Shown in pieces: positions 22,302-30,483 of a DNA stretch of 43,461 bases. The stretch is from a virus. Made by a program: the position numbers and the translations under genes. The number at the start of each line of letters is the position of its first letter. Within the stretch, counting starts at the first letter, position 1. The stretch spans positions 1 through 43,461 of the IMG/VR virus record IMGVR_UViG_3300048925_000693; one strand, written 5' to 3'. The notes beneath the pieces are model-generated. The model searched no databases and was not told the origin of the DNA. It was given only the letters and a program-made list of their open reading frames with translations.

Positions 22302-22499
22302 ATGGCAATCTTCAAGGTCACGCAGCGCGATAGTGGCAAGTCCATGGTCGTGCGGGCGAAGTGCGTCTCGTGCGCGCGCACCGTGGCTGTCGAGAATGCC
22401 GGTGCCGAGGGTACAGCCGTCTGGCGTGATCCGGATCAATCGAGCGTTGAGTTGGTACGCCACGACGACAGGCCCGGCCTGATTATCAAATCGGAATGA
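22302..22499 (+). CDS. Small hypothetical head-module protein
   Basis: A 65-residue protein immediately after the terL stop, with a CxxC pair (CVSC, about 21-24) and a beta-rich, basic composition. Its stop overlaps the portal start as ATGA. A small protein at this place is common between terminase and DUF1073 portal genes, but its function is not known. Confidence 0.6.
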   Translation: MAIFKVTQRDSGKSMVVRAKCVSCARTVAVENAGAEGTAVWRDPDQSSVELVRHDDRPGLIIKSE

Positions 22500-23869
22500 G
22501 CATGTCAGACACGAACAACAGCGAACAGCTTCAGTTGGCAGTCAATGCCGCACTGAGCCAGGCGCAGATCGCTCGCGCCCGTATGGGCCTGCTGGGCGGC
22601 CAGGGGATCGACAACAAGCGGCCCCAGGCCTGGTGCGAGTACGGTTTCCCCGAAGAGATCGAGTTTTCCGAATTCTACGCGCTGTATCGTCGTGGCGGCA
22701 TCGCTCACGGCGCCATCGGAAAGATCACGTCCGCGTGCTGGAAGACGAATCCTTGGGTGATCGAGGGCGACGACCAGGACAACGCGACCGATGAGACCGC
22801 ATGGGAGCGCGGCAACAAGCAGGTCTTCACGCCGAAGTTCTGGCGCTCGGTGGCCGAGGCCGACAAACGCCGTCTGGTGGGTCGATACTCGGGCCTGCTG
22901 CTGCAAGTGCGCGACAGCGGCCGCTGGGATGAGCCCATCAAGCGCAAGGGCTCGCAACTGGTCAAGATGATCCCGACCTGGGCCGGAAGCCTCAAGCCGG
23001 CGGGGTTCAACACCAACGCTCAGGACGAGGGATACGGCACTGTCTCCAAGTGGCAGTACACCGAGTACGGAATGGAAGGGAATGCCGGGCGCAAGGTGGA
23101 CATCCACCCCGACCGCGTTTTCATTCTGGGTGATGCATCATGCGACGCCATCGGCTTCCTGGAGCCAGCCTACAACGCCTTCGTCAGCCTGGAAAAGGTG
23201 GAAGGTGGCTCGGGCGAATCGTTCCTGAAGAACGCTTCCCGGCAGCTGTCGGTGAACTACGACAAGGAAGTGGACCTGGGCAGCATCGCGCAGGCCTATG
23301 GCGTTTCGCTGGACCAGTTGCAGGCGCGCTTCAATGAGGCGGCCCGTGAGGTCAATCGCGGCAACGACGCTTTGCTGGTTACGCAGGGCGCCACGGTCAA
23401 TCCGCTGGTTACCGCCGTTGCCGACCCTGGCCCGACCTACAACGTCAATCTCCAAACCGCCGGCGCCGCGCTGGATATCCCCAGCAAGATCCTGGTCGGG
23501 ATGCAGACCGGAGAGCGCGCCAGCTCGGAAGACCAGAAATACTTCAATGCACGCTGCCAGTCTCGGCGCGCCGACCTGGGTATGGAAATCCACGACCTGG
23601 TGGAGCATCTGACGCGCATCGGCGTGGTCAAGCAAATCGCCGAATACACGGTGATGTGGGACGACCTGACCGAAGCCACGCAGGCCGACAAGCTGGGCAA
23701 CGCCAAGGTGATGAGCGAGATCAACCAGACCGCCCAGAGCTCAGGCGCAGAGGTGTTCACCACGGACGAGATTCGCGAGGCGGCAGGATACGACCCCAGC
23801 GACGACACCGAGCTATTGCCCGACGAAGACGAGGATGATGATGGCCCGATCACCGATCCTGCCGAGTAA
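22496..23869 (+). CDS. DUF1073-type portal protein
   Basis: A 457-residue portal protein of the DUF1073 (Phage_portal_3) type. An N-terminal ARMGLLGGQG segment leads to a central WxYTEYGMEG and HPDRVFILGDASCDAIGFLEPAYNAFVSLEKVEGG region, then the crown (PSKILVGMQTGERAS, about 325-340), ending in an acidic tail. It forms the ring through which DNA enters and to which the tail attaches. Automatic labels for this family sometimes say anti-CBASS Acb1; the residues and neighbours here are those of a portal. It overlaps the next gene. Confidence 0.85.
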   Translation: MSMSDTNNSEQLQLAVNAALSQAQIARARMGLLGGQGIDNKRPQAWCEYGFPEEIEFSEFYALYRRGGIAHGAIGKITSACWKTNPWVIEGDDQDNATDETAWERGNKQVFTPKFWRSVAEADKRRLVGRYSGLLLQVRDSGRWDEPIKRKGSQLVKMIPTWAGSLKPAGFNTNAQDEGYGTVSKWQYTEYGMEGNAGRKVDIHPDRVFILGDASCDAIGFLEPAYNAFVSLEKVEGGSGESFLKNASRQLSVNYDKEVDLGSIAQAYGVSLDQLQARFNEAAREVNRGNDALLVTQGATVNPLVTAVADPGPTYNVNLQTAGAALDIPSKILVGMQTGERASSEDQKYFNARCQSRRADLGMEIHDLVEHLTRIGVVKQIAEYTVMWDDLTEATQADKLGNAKVMSEINQTAQSSGAEVFTTDEIREAAGYDPSDDTELLPDEDEDDDGPITDPAE

Positions 23870-24767
23870 TCAGGCAGACCCGACAGGGGTAGATCGGCTG
23901 GAGCGGGGCGCCATGAAGGAATTTGACCGTCGCATGCGGCGGATTCGGAATGGCTACGTTGAGGCGCTGGCCCGCATTCCGGCCGAGCCGGTAGTGAACA
24001 AGCGCTATACGTTCAGGCTGGATCAGGCGTTGTTGTCGTCGATCTTCGCTGACACAGACCGCCTGGTCGACGAAATCCTGCTGGAAGGCGGGGAGCGCAA
24101 CCTTTGGCTGTTTGAGTCGTATGTGGGGGTGGCTTACCAGCGCGGCACAGCGCAGGAGTTCGCCAACCTTGGCCAGCAGTCGCCGGCCTACAAGGCGGGG
24201 CGTGACTCTCTGCAAGCGTTGCTCAGATCCGAGCCATATCAGGCGCGTCTGTCCCTAGTGCGAGCACGCCAGTTTGAAGAAATGAAAGGTCTGTCCGGTC
24301 AGGTAAAGGCGGACATGTCCCGCATCCTGTCCGACGGTATCGGCCGGGGGTTGAACCCGCGCGACATCGCCAAGAATTTGACAGAGCAGACGGGTATCGA
24401 AGCCCGCCGCGGTCACCGTATCGCGCGTACTGAAGTGCCGATGGCGCTGCGGCGTGCCCGCTGGGACGAGCAAGACCAAGCCCAGGAAGACTACGGCACC
24501 CAGGCGAAGCTGATGCACATGTCTGCGCTCAGCCCAACCACGCGGCTGACGCATGCCCGCCGGCACGCGAGGCTGTTCACCAGCGAAGAAACCCGCGAAT
24601 GGTACGCGCGCGATGCGAACGCCATCAACTGCAAGTGCGGCCAAGTATCGGTCCTGGTGGACGAGAAGGGCGAGCCCCTTGTGCCTGCGGTTGTCGACCG
24701 CGCGCGCAAGAACTACCAGGTGATGAAAGACAAAGGCAACGGCCCCTGGGCCGATGACAAGGAATAG
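23841..24767 (+). CDS. Mu gpF-like minor head protein
   Basis: A 308-residue minor head protein. The C-terminal Mu-F domain (about 150-275) has GLNPRDIAKNLTEQTGIEARRGHRIARTE, RTEVPMALRRAR, THARRHARLFTSEE and the terminal CKC pair (NCKCGQ). Such proteins accompany the portal and are thought to be ejected or to help capsid assembly. The start at 23841 is preferred because GAGG lies 6 nt upstream; two ATGs precede it in the same frame. Confidence 0.8.
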   Translation: MARSPILPSNQADPTGVDRLERGAMKEFDRRMRRIRNGYVEALARIPAEPVVNKRYTFRLDQALLSSIFADTDRLVDEILLEGGERNLWLFESYVGVAYQRGTAQEFANLGQQSPAYKAGRDSLQALLRSEPYQARLSLVRARQFEEMKGLSGQVKADMSRILSDGIGRGLNPRDIAKNLTEQTGIEARRGHRIARTEVPMALRRARWDEQDQAQEDYGTQAKLMHMSALSPTTRLTHARRHARLFTSEETREWYARDANAINCKCGQVSVLVDEKGEPLVPAVVDRARKNYQVMKDKGNGPWADDKE

Positions 24768-24769
24768 CC

Positions 24770-26008
24770 ATGCCGATGCAGGTAAACATCCGCACGCAGG
24801 TCAACAGCAAGTCCATCCGCCGCGAGCAGCACAACGGCCGTGAGCACATCGTAATCCCGAGCTACACCATGCCGTTTGACGTAGTGATGAACGGTGGCTT
24901 GTACCCGAAAGACCAAATCGTCGCCAACTACAAGAAGCTTGAGGGCACTTTGGCACCGTTGGGCCATCCCACCGTGAATGGTGCGTTCGTGTCCGCCTTC
25001 TCCCCGGAAGGTATCAATCTGGGGCATATCGGCGCCTGGAACCGCAATACCAAGCTGGTCGGCAATCGCGTCTACACGGAAAAGTGGGTTGACGTGGAGG
25101 TCGCGCAGAACACGGAAGGCGGCCGGCGCGTGATCGAGCGCGTAGAGCAGCTTGAGAAGGGAGAGGGCGAGCCGGTCCATACCAGTGTCGCCGTCTTCCT
25201 GGAGCGTGAGCCGGCCGTCAACGCCGATGGCTATGAATGGACCGCCAAGATTCATGGCATCGATCACGACGCCATCCTGCTTGACGAGCCGGGCGCCGCC
25301 ACCCCCGAGCAGGGTGTGGGCCTGATGGTCAATGCGGACCAAGCCAAGCCGCTCCATGTGAATGCCGGGGCGCTGGTGGGGGAATCCTTCCGCGAGCGAG
25401 AGAACCGCATCCAGGCCGCCGCCAAGGCCCGCTTCGCCCCGGGTGCCGAGGATTACGTCTGGGTGGCCGATTTCACCGACACCCAGGCTGTCCTGGTGCG
25501 TAACGGCGGTGTCGCCGAAGTCTACGGCTATGCCACTGAAGGCGGAAAGATCGTCTTCGATGACGTTGGCTCGCCCGTCGTCCGCCAGGAATCCTGGGTC
25601 ACCACCGTGGTGAACAGCGTCAAACGAATTTTCAACCATCAGGCTCGGCCTGATAACACTCTGGAGGGCAATATGCCTCTGACCGCTGAAGAAAAGGCCG
25701 AGCTGACCAACGACATCAGCAAAGCCGTCGCCGCCAACGTGGCGGAACAACTCAAGCCGCTGACCGCCAAGGTTGAGGGCCTGGAGACCAACCACAAGGC
25801 GTTATCCGACTCCTTGACCGCCAACGCCAAGGCCGAAGAGGCTGAAAAGCGCAAGGCCGTGGCAGCAGTGCATGGTGACATCGTCGCCAATGCGCTGTCC
25901 GGTGAGCCCCTGGACGCGATGTTCAAGGCGCTGGGCACCGCGGCGCCGATCACCAACGGCCAGGTTGCCGATTCCGGCAAGCCGCGCTTTGACGAAGTCC
26001 CGGAATAA
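24770..26008 (+). CDS. DUF2213-like prohead protease with C-terminal scaffold
   Basis: A 412-residue protein. Residues about 1-200 resemble the DUF2213-type prohead protein, with a GHPTVNGAFVS motif (H at about 66) and a later VHTSVAVF (S at about 145), compatible with a herpes-like maturation protease. A basic region with a repeated FDDVG/VVNSVKRIF segment lies around 270-290. The last 111 residues are an acidic/alanine-rich helical scaffold-like domain that is also started separately. A protease fused to scaffold is a common phage head arrangement; protease activity here is inference from motif positions. Confidence 0.65.
   Translation: MPMQVNIRTQVNSKSIRREQHNGREHIVIPSYTMPFDVVMNGGLYPKDQIVANYKKLEGTLAPLGHPTVNGAFVSAFSPEGINLGHIGAWNRNTKLVGNRVYTEKWVDVEVAQNTEGGRRVIERVEQLEKGEGEPVHTSVAVFLEREPAVNADGYEWTAKIHGIDHDAILLDEPGAATPEQGVGLMVNADQAKPLHVNAGALVGESFRERENRIQAAAKARFAPGAEDYVWVADFTDTQAVLVRNGGVAEVYGYATEGGKIVFDDVGSPVVRQESWVTTVVNSVKRIFNHQARPDNTLEGNMPLTAEEKAELTNDISKAVAANVAEQLKPLTAKVEGLETNHKALSDSLTANAKAEEAEKRKAVAAVHGDIVANALSGEPLDAMFKALGTAAPITNGQVADSGKPRFDEVPE
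25673..26008 (+). CDS. Nested in-frame scaffolding protein
   Basis: An internal ATG at 25673 (residue 302 of the longer gene) is preceded by GGAGG with 5-nt spacing, giving an independent 111-residue product beginning MPLTAEEKAELT. It is helical and charged with a coiled coil (LKPLTAKVEGLETNHKALSDSL), which fits a scaffold. The lambda C/Nu3 pair has the same arrangement. Independent translation is supported by the ribosome site but is not proved. Confidence 0.55.
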   Translation: MPLTAEEKAELTNDISKAVAANVAEQLKPLTAKVEGLETNHKALSDSLTANAKAEEAEKRKAVAAVHGDIVANALSGEPLDAMFKALGTAAPITNGQVADSGKPRFDEVPE

Positions 26009-26020
26009 GGAGCCCAGATC

Positions 26021-26488
26021 ATGGCTGTGAAATGGAACAAGATTTACCGTGGCGGCGTTCATCGCACCACGCCCGAAACGCGCGAAGTGAACGCGCCCGC
26101 CTCGGGCGCCTTTCTGCCCGGCACGGCGGTCACGATCACCTCCGCCGCCGGCGAGATGACCGTCCAAAAGGGCATTACGGGCGTGCGAGATTTCTGGTAC
26201 CTGATCGGCGAGCAGTTGCACGGCTCCGTCGACGACAACCAGGTTGGCGGCGGTTCGTCCATGCGCCTGTACACCCCGCGCTCCGCAGACCTGATGGCCG
26301 GACGTCTGGTGGCCGGTGTCGCGATTGCAGACGATGTGCCCCTGACGATCAACGCCGATGGGCGCTTCGCTCTGGCCGTCACTGACGACCCGATCCATGC
26401 GTACATCGACGATCCGGCCAATGCCTTCCCCGGCACGACCCCGACCACGTCGACGCTGGACCAGTTGGTCCCGATCAAGATCCGCTAA
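26021..26488 (+). CDS. Head decoration/DUF2190-like protein
   Basis: A 155-residue beta-rich protein located directly between scaffold and major capsid genes. It begins MAVKWNKIYRGGV and has a glycine/threonine-rich strand pattern with FLPGTAVTI. Position, size and composition fit a capsid-decoration or head-stabilising protein of the DUF2190 kind. No catalytic motif is present. Confidence 0.6.
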   Translation: MAVKWNKIYRGGVHRTTPETREVNAPASGAFLPGTAVTITSAAGEMTVQKGITGVRDFWYLIGEQLHGSVDDNQVGGGSSMRLYTPRSADLMAGRLVAGVAIADDVPLTINADGRFALAVTDDPIHAYIDDPANAFPGTTPTTSTLDQLVPIKIR

Positions 26489-26499
26489 GGAGGCCGAAA

Positions 26500-27555
26500 A
26501 TGGCTTTTTACGTAGACAAAAAGGGCCTGGAAGCGAATTCCGGCCTGAAGAAGCAGCACCAGTTCATCGTGAACGCGCGTACCGCGAACTGGGACCATGA
26601 AACCGGCCTGATGAAGGCCGCAGGCCTGGAAGTGAACGAGGCGCGCATCCCCGGCGAGGTGTGGCGTGACTTCGATACGCAGACCAAGACGCTGATGCTG
26701 TCCGATGAAGGCGGCGTCCTGCTGAACGACCTGATGCCCCTGGCGCGCAACGTCCACATCGGCAAGATCGTCAGCGAATACCGCCGCTACGGCGCGGATG
26801 AGCTGGAAGTCCGGTCCAGCATCGACGGCCAGCACCGCAAGCCCGTGAACCACGTCAGCTTCGACTATGACGGCGCGATCGTTCTGGTTCACTCCACGCA
26901 AGTCGGCCGCATCTGGCGCGAGCTGGAAGGCATGCGCTCGGAAGGCTACGACGCTCTGCTGGATGACCAAGCCGCGGCTACGCGCTTTGTTCGCAAGCGC
27001 ACCGTCGACAACTTCGTCGATGGCACGCCCGATCTGACGTACAAGAACTACCAAGCCTACGGCATCAAGAACAACCCGAACACCATCGCGTTGGACTTGG
27101 GCGCCGCCGGCCTGAACGTGGATCTGACCAGCCCGACGTTGACCTTTGCGCAGGCATGGGGCGCTTTCGTCGCCGCGCTGCAAGCGCTCCAGGGCCAGGG
27201 CAACAACGCGGTTGGCAATGTCACGTTCTACATCTCGGACGAGATCTGGTTCAATCTTCTGCGTATCGCCAACCCGGGCACCAGCAACGTCGAAACCATT
27301 CTCCAGGGCCTGCAACGCATTCCCGGTGTGGCTGGCTTCAAGCGCACGGACACGGTGACCGGCAATGAGTTCCTGGCCATCATCTTGTCCAGCGAATACA
27401 TCCGCCCGGTCGTCGGCATGCCCGTCACCACCACCCCGATCCCGCGTGTCACGCCGATGGACGATTGGCACGTGCTGGTCTGGGGCGCCTCCGGTTTGCA
27501 GGTCAAGGCTGACTCGCAGGGCCGCAGCGGCGTGCTGTACGCCAGCGCGGCATAA
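26500..27555 (+). CDS. Major capsid protein
   Basis: A 351-residue protein with HK97-type character. The N-terminal 40 residues are charged (KKGLEANSGLKKQHQFIVNARTANW), followed by a central P-loop/A-domain mix (SEYRRYGADELEVRSSIDGQHRKPVNHVSFDYDG) and a C-terminal beta-rich end (DDWHVLVWGASGLQVKADSQGRSGVLYASAA). It follows scaffold and decoration genes and precedes the connector module. A strong AGGAGG ribosome site (26488-26493, 6 nt upstream) precedes it. No long delta-domain is seen, so cleavage is uncertain. Confidence 0.8.
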   Translation: MAFYVDKKGLEANSGLKKQHQFIVNARTANWDHETGLMKAAGLEVNEARIPGEVWRDFDTQTKTLMLSDEGGVLLNDLMPLARNVHIGKIVSEYRRYGADELEVRSSIDGQHRKPVNHVSFDYDGAIVLVHSTQVGRIWRELEGMRSEGYDALLDDQAAATRFVRKRTVDNFVDGTPDLTYKNYQAYGIKNNPNTIALDLGAAGLNVDLTSPTLTFAQAWGAFVAALQALQGQGNNAVGNVTFYISDEIWFNLLRIANPGTSNVETILQGLQRIPGVAGFKRTDTVTGNEFLAIILSSEYIRPVVGMPVTTTPIPRVTPMDDWHVLVWGASGLQVKADSQGRSGVLYASAA

Positions 27556-27564
27556 GGGGGAATC

Positions 27565-27876
27565 ATGGCGAAATCCAAGTACATCCTCCTGCGCAAGATC
27601 ATTGGTGCCGAAGTGATGCTGCCCGGCGCGGTGATCGAGCTCACGCCCGAGCAGGCCGCCCATCCGCTGTATCGCACGCGCGTTCGCAAGGCCGATGACG
27701 CCGTGTCCCTGGTGCCGGCAACGCCCGGTGCAGGTTCGGGTGGTGCCGATCAGGAAAAGGGCGACGTCAAGAGCCGCCTGAAAGAGCTGGGTATCAAGTA
27801 CGACGGCCGGAAGAGCGCTGAAGAACTTGTTGCCCTGCTGCCCGACGGCGACCCGCTGAAGCCCGCCGCAAACTAA
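27565..27876 (+). CDS. Hypothetical head-module protein
   Basis: A 103-residue basic protein starting MAKSKYILLRKIIG, with a beta-rich N-terminal half, a glycine-rich linker (PGAGSGGADQEKGD) and a short C-terminal SAP/HeH-like helix pair (VKSRLKELGIKYDGRKSAEELVALL). It immediately follows the capsid gene and ends at a strong terminator. Probably a minor head component; no family assigned with confidence. Confidence 0.6.
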   Translation: MAKSKYILLRKIIGAEVMLPGAVIELTPEQAAHPLYRTRVRKADDAVSLVPATPGAGSGGADQEKGDVKSRLKELGIKYDGRKSAEELVALLPDGDPLKPAAN

Positions 27877-27899
27877 CCGCCTTCGGGCGGTTTTCTTTT
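27875..27899 (+). terminator. Strong intrinsic terminator after capsid module
   Basis: A stem AACCGCC (27875-27881)/GGCGGTT (27886-27892) with a TTCG tetraloop and a T-rich tail (TTTTCTTTT). Ends the head transcript unless antiterminated. Confidence 0.9.
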
Positions 27900-27931
27900 G
27901 GCCCTGCCTGATGGTGGGGCCGTTTCTATTT
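27900..27931 (+). terminator. Second, weaker hairpin/terminator
   Basis: GGCCC (27900-27904) can pair with GGGCC (27917-27921), followed by GTTTCTATTTT. A tandem backup to the strong terminator is likely; the loop is long, so confidence is modest. Confidence 0.45.
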
Positions 27932-27943
27932 TGAGGTCTGGAT

Positions 27944-28333
27944 ATGGTGACGATCGACCAAGCCAAGCAGTATCTGGAAGGCCAGGGGATCGTCCTGCCG
28001 GATTTCGTCCTGGCTGCGCTAGTCGCCCAGGCAAACAGCATCCAGGAATGTCTGGATGAGCATTACACGCCGGAAACGGCGCTGCTGATCCAGTTGTACC
28101 TGCTGAGCCTGATGGGCCTAGGGCAGGGGGATCGCTACATCAGCAGCCAGACGGCGCCCAGCGGCGCGTCGCGCTCGTTCCGGTATCAGGGCTTTGCCGA
28201 CCGATGGAGCGGCGCGCTGTCGCTGCTACGCGGCTTGGACAAGTACGGGTGCGCTTCCGAGCTGATCCCGCCTGATCCGACCAAGAAGGCGTTTGCGGGC
28301 ATGTGGATCGCCAAGGGCGGGTGTCACGAATGA
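27944..28333 (+). CDS. Head-tail connector (gp6-like)
   Basis: A 129-residue protein, the first gene of the connector module. It has an all-helical N-terminus (IDQAKQYLEGQGIVLPDFVLAALVAQ, then CLDEHYTPETALLIQLYLLSLM) with the typical size and composition of head-tail adaptor proteins that sit under the portal. GAGG lies 7 nt upstream of the ATG. It overlaps the next gene by 4 bp (28330-28333). Confidence 0.65.
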   Translation: MVTIDQAKQYLEGQGIVLPDFVLAALVAQANSIQECLDEHYTPETALLIQLYLLSLMGLGQGDRYISSQTAPSGASRSFRYQGFADRWSGALSLLRGLDKYGCASELIPPDPTKKAFAGMWIAKGGCHE

Positions 28334-28668
28334 GCGCTACCGCCAATTGGAGCTATACGAACATCGCGACTGTACGGCCGTTCGTGTCGATCGACATGAT
28401 GACCGGCGAAACGGTCTTCGGCCCTGAGTTCGATATCGCCTGCACCTGGACGGCAGAAAGCAAGATGGAGCGCGAGTCGGGTGGGCAGAGTGGGGCGCGC
28501 GGGGCGGAATTCCTCTCGCAGCACATCATCTTCACTGAAGACAAGCGCCCCAAGTACCTGGATCAGATCAGCTTTGACGGCTCGAACGGCTGGGAGGAAA
28601 TCCGCTCGGTGACGAACTGGGATATGTCGTTCTTCGGCGAAGAGCCGGATCTCAAGCTGGTGACCTGA
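28330..28668 (+). CDS. Head closure/connector protein
   Basis: A 112-residue beta-rich protein starting at 28330 (MSATANWSY), coupled to the preceding stop by ATGA. It has a YTNIATVRPFVSI strand, a TWTAESKMERESGG turn and a DQISFDGSNGWEEIRSV segment. Gene order (adaptor, this, gp10-like, tail terminator) fits a head-closure protein of the SPP1 gp16/lambda FII type. It is not confirmed by any specific motif. Confidence 0.6.
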   Translation: MSATANWSYTNIATVRPFVSIDMMTGETVFGPEFDIACTWTAESKMERESGGQSGARGAEFLSQHIIFTEDKRPKYLDQISFDGSNGWEEIRSVTNWDMSFFGEEPDLKLVT

Positions 28669-28669
28669 C

Positions 28670-29107
28670 ATGCCGGTCAAGGGCATCGAGCGCGTCAAGC
28701 GCGGCTTTCGGATCGCGGTCAAGGAAATCGGGGAAGGCAAGACCGAGCGTGCCGTCTACGAGACGTTATCGCAGGGCTCGGCGATGGCCGCCCAGATGAC
28801 ACCGATCGACTCAAGCAACCTGGTCAATAGCCAGTACGCACCGCAGATAGACGTGAAGGAAGGCAAGGTGTCCGGCTCGGTCGGATACACGGCTTCCTAT
28901 GCGGCGGCGGTTCACGAAGCCTCCGGAAAGCTCAAGGGAAAGCCCCGGGCCGACTTCGGCACGACGCGCGCAGGCGTGGGTTTCGGAGGCGGTACAGGCA
29001 ACGGCAACTACTGGGACCCCAACGCAGAGCCCGAATTCCTTAGCAAGGGCTTTGATCAGATCAAGGATGCGGTGCCGGCCATTCTCAAAAGGATTTACGG
29101 TGTTTGA
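28670..29107 (+). CDS. HK97 gp10-like minor tail protein
   Basis: A 145-residue protein resembling the HK97 gp10 family. An N-terminal helix (KGIERVKRGFRIAVKEIGEGKTERAVYETLSQGSAMAAQMTPIDSSNLVNS) precedes a beta-rich core with SGSVGYTASYAAAVHEA (about 75-90) and a C-terminal EFLSKGFDQIKD helix. It fits the neck/tail-completion position. It lies just before the tail-terminator-like gene (overlap 29100-29107). Confidence 0.7.
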   Translation: MPVKGIERVKRGFRIAVKEIGEGKTERAVYETLSQGSAMAAQMTPIDSSNLVNSQYAPQIDVKEGKVSGSVGYTASYAAAVHEASGKLKGKPRADFGTTRAGVGFGGGTGNGNYWDPNAEPEFLSKGFDQIKDAVPAILKRIYGV

Positions 29108-29468
29108 CGCCTTCACTGATTGGCTCAAAGCGGTCGTTGGCGACGGATATCTGTACAGCCGCGGCATGTGGATTGACAGCCCGTCCGTCAACGGGGCGTT
29201 CATCGCATCTGTGCAGCAGATGGGCGGACCGGCGCCGGACGTCGAGGACCGCGTTATTCGATTCAAAGTGATCCTGCTAGGCCCGAGAGATGGCCGCAAG
29301 CACGTGGTCGCTGTCGAACAAACCATGGAATCACTGGCCCAGGCCGCTCTAGGCGATTCGTCGCCATGCGGCGCGGCGTCCGTGCGCGCGGTCGGCGAAG
29401 CCGTTGGCCCCGCCTACACGAGCGAGAACCGCCCCTGGTACTCGCTTGATTTTGAAGTGCTTTTATAA
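29100..29468 (+). CDS. Tail terminator-like protein
   Basis: A 122-residue protein starting at GTG 29100 (AAAGGA upstream), overlapping the previous stop. The N-terminus (MFDAFTDWLKAVVGDGYLYS, helix) is followed by a beta-rich VIRFKVILLGPRDGRKHVVAVEQTMESLA region. The order just before the tail tube gene suggests the lambda gpU/gpZ-type tail terminator. Assignment by position and size. Confidence 0.6.
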   Translation: MFDAFTDWLKAVVGDGYLYSRGMWIDSPSVNGAFIASVQQMGGPAPDVEDRVIRFKVILLGPRDGRKHVVAVEQTMESLAQAALGDSSPCGAASVRAVGEAVGPAYTSENRPWYSLDFEVLL

Positions 29469-29481
29469 CTGGAGGCCACTA

Positions 29482-30480
29482 ATGGCTACTTGCAAGAACC
29501 AGAAGTATGTTGGCCGTGACGTGGTCCTGGAATACCACATCGGCTGCGGCGATCAAATCCCCGCTGAAACGGATTGGAAGCGCTTCGCCGCACTCCGAAC
29601 GAAGGAATTCACCCTCGAATGGGAAACGGCCGACGCGACCGCTGACGACTCGGTGGGTGCATTGCGCGAGAACATCGCCACGTTCCAGACGCTCAGCATC
29701 TCGGGCGACGGCACGGCCAAGGCCTCCGGTGCCGGCTCTGAAAACCTGATCGAGATCACCAAGCACGTTGCGCGCCCCGACGCCACTGGCGGCCAGCCTG
29801 TGGCCTGGATGCGCATGACGTTTCCGGATCTGACGTTCACGGCATTCATGCTGGTGTCGAACATGAGCCGCAGCGCTCCGTTTGACGACGTCGTTACGTT
29901 CAGTCTCGAAGCGAGCGCCACCGGCAGCGACTTCGGTCTGATCGTTGAAGACACGCCGAACCCGGACGCCGCGGACCCGACGAGCGTCGAGGTGATCCCG
30001 TCCACGCTGAGCCTGACGGTTGGGCAATCGTTCGACGCTGAAGCGGTCGTGATGCCCGTTGGCGCCTCGCAATCGCTGCGCTGGACGTCGTCCAATCCGG
30101 CCATGGCGACGGTGAACCAAGTTACCGGGCAGATTACGGCCATCGCCGCCGGCTCAGTGACGATCACTGCGGCGTCCACTGTAGCCCCCGGGGTTACCGA
30201 CACGGTAGCTCTGACGGTGGTCCCCTTGGTCCAAGGCATTTCCGTCTCGCCCACCGCGGTATCGGTGGAAGAGGGCGCGACGCAGGCCTTGACGGCTTCT
30301 GTCTCGCCGACTGGCGCCGCTCCGGGCCTGGTGTACGAAAGCGCGTCGCCCGCTGTGGCCACCGTTAGCAACGTGGGCCTGATTACCGGTGTCGCCGAGG
30401 GCAGCACCAGCGTCAAGATCACCAGCGCGGCTCGTCCGGCTGTGAGCGTGACAGTGCCGGTGACCGTCACGCCGGCATAA
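29482..30480 (+). CDS. Major tail tube protein with two Ig-like domains
   Basis: A 332-residue tail tube protein. Residues about 1-155 form the tube domain (KNQKYVGRDVVLEYHIG, DLTFTAFMLVSNMSRSAPFDDVVTFSLEASATGSDF). Two Big_2-type Ig domains follow: about 166-250 (SLTVGQSFDAEAV, LRWTSSNPAMATVN, ITAIAAGSVTITAAST) and about 252-332 (ISVSPTAVSVEEGATQAL, ASPAVATVSNVGLITG). Ig-like decorations on tail tubes are known, for example lambda gpV, and may bind host surface carbohydrates. GGAGG precedes the ATG. Confidence 0.85.
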   Translation: MATCKNQKYVGRDVVLEYHIGCGDQIPAETDWKRFAALRTKEFTLEWETADATADDSVGALRENIATFQTLSISGDGTAKASGAGSENLIEITKHVARPDATGGQPVAWMRMTFPDLTFTAFMLVSNMSRSAPFDDVVTFSLEASATGSDFGLIVEDTPNPDAADPTSVEVIPSTLSLTVGQSFDAEAVVMPVGASQSLRWTSSNPAMATVNQVTGQITAIAAGSVTITAASTVAPGVTDTVALTVVPLVQGISVSPTAVSVEEGATQALTASVSPTGAAPGLVYESASPAVATVSNVGLITGVAEGSTSVKITSAARPAVSVTVPVTVTPA

Positions 30481-30483
30481 ATC

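Noticed and set aside
24713-25795. A 360-codon minus-strand open frame opposite the prohead protease gene
   Set aside because: Shadow frame in a high-GC gene with clear plus-strand protein features.
26485-28041. A 518-codon open frame on the minus strand across the capsid genes
   Set aside because: Antisense shadow of high-GC coding sequence; it crosses a terminator and several well-supported rightward genes and has no ribosome site.
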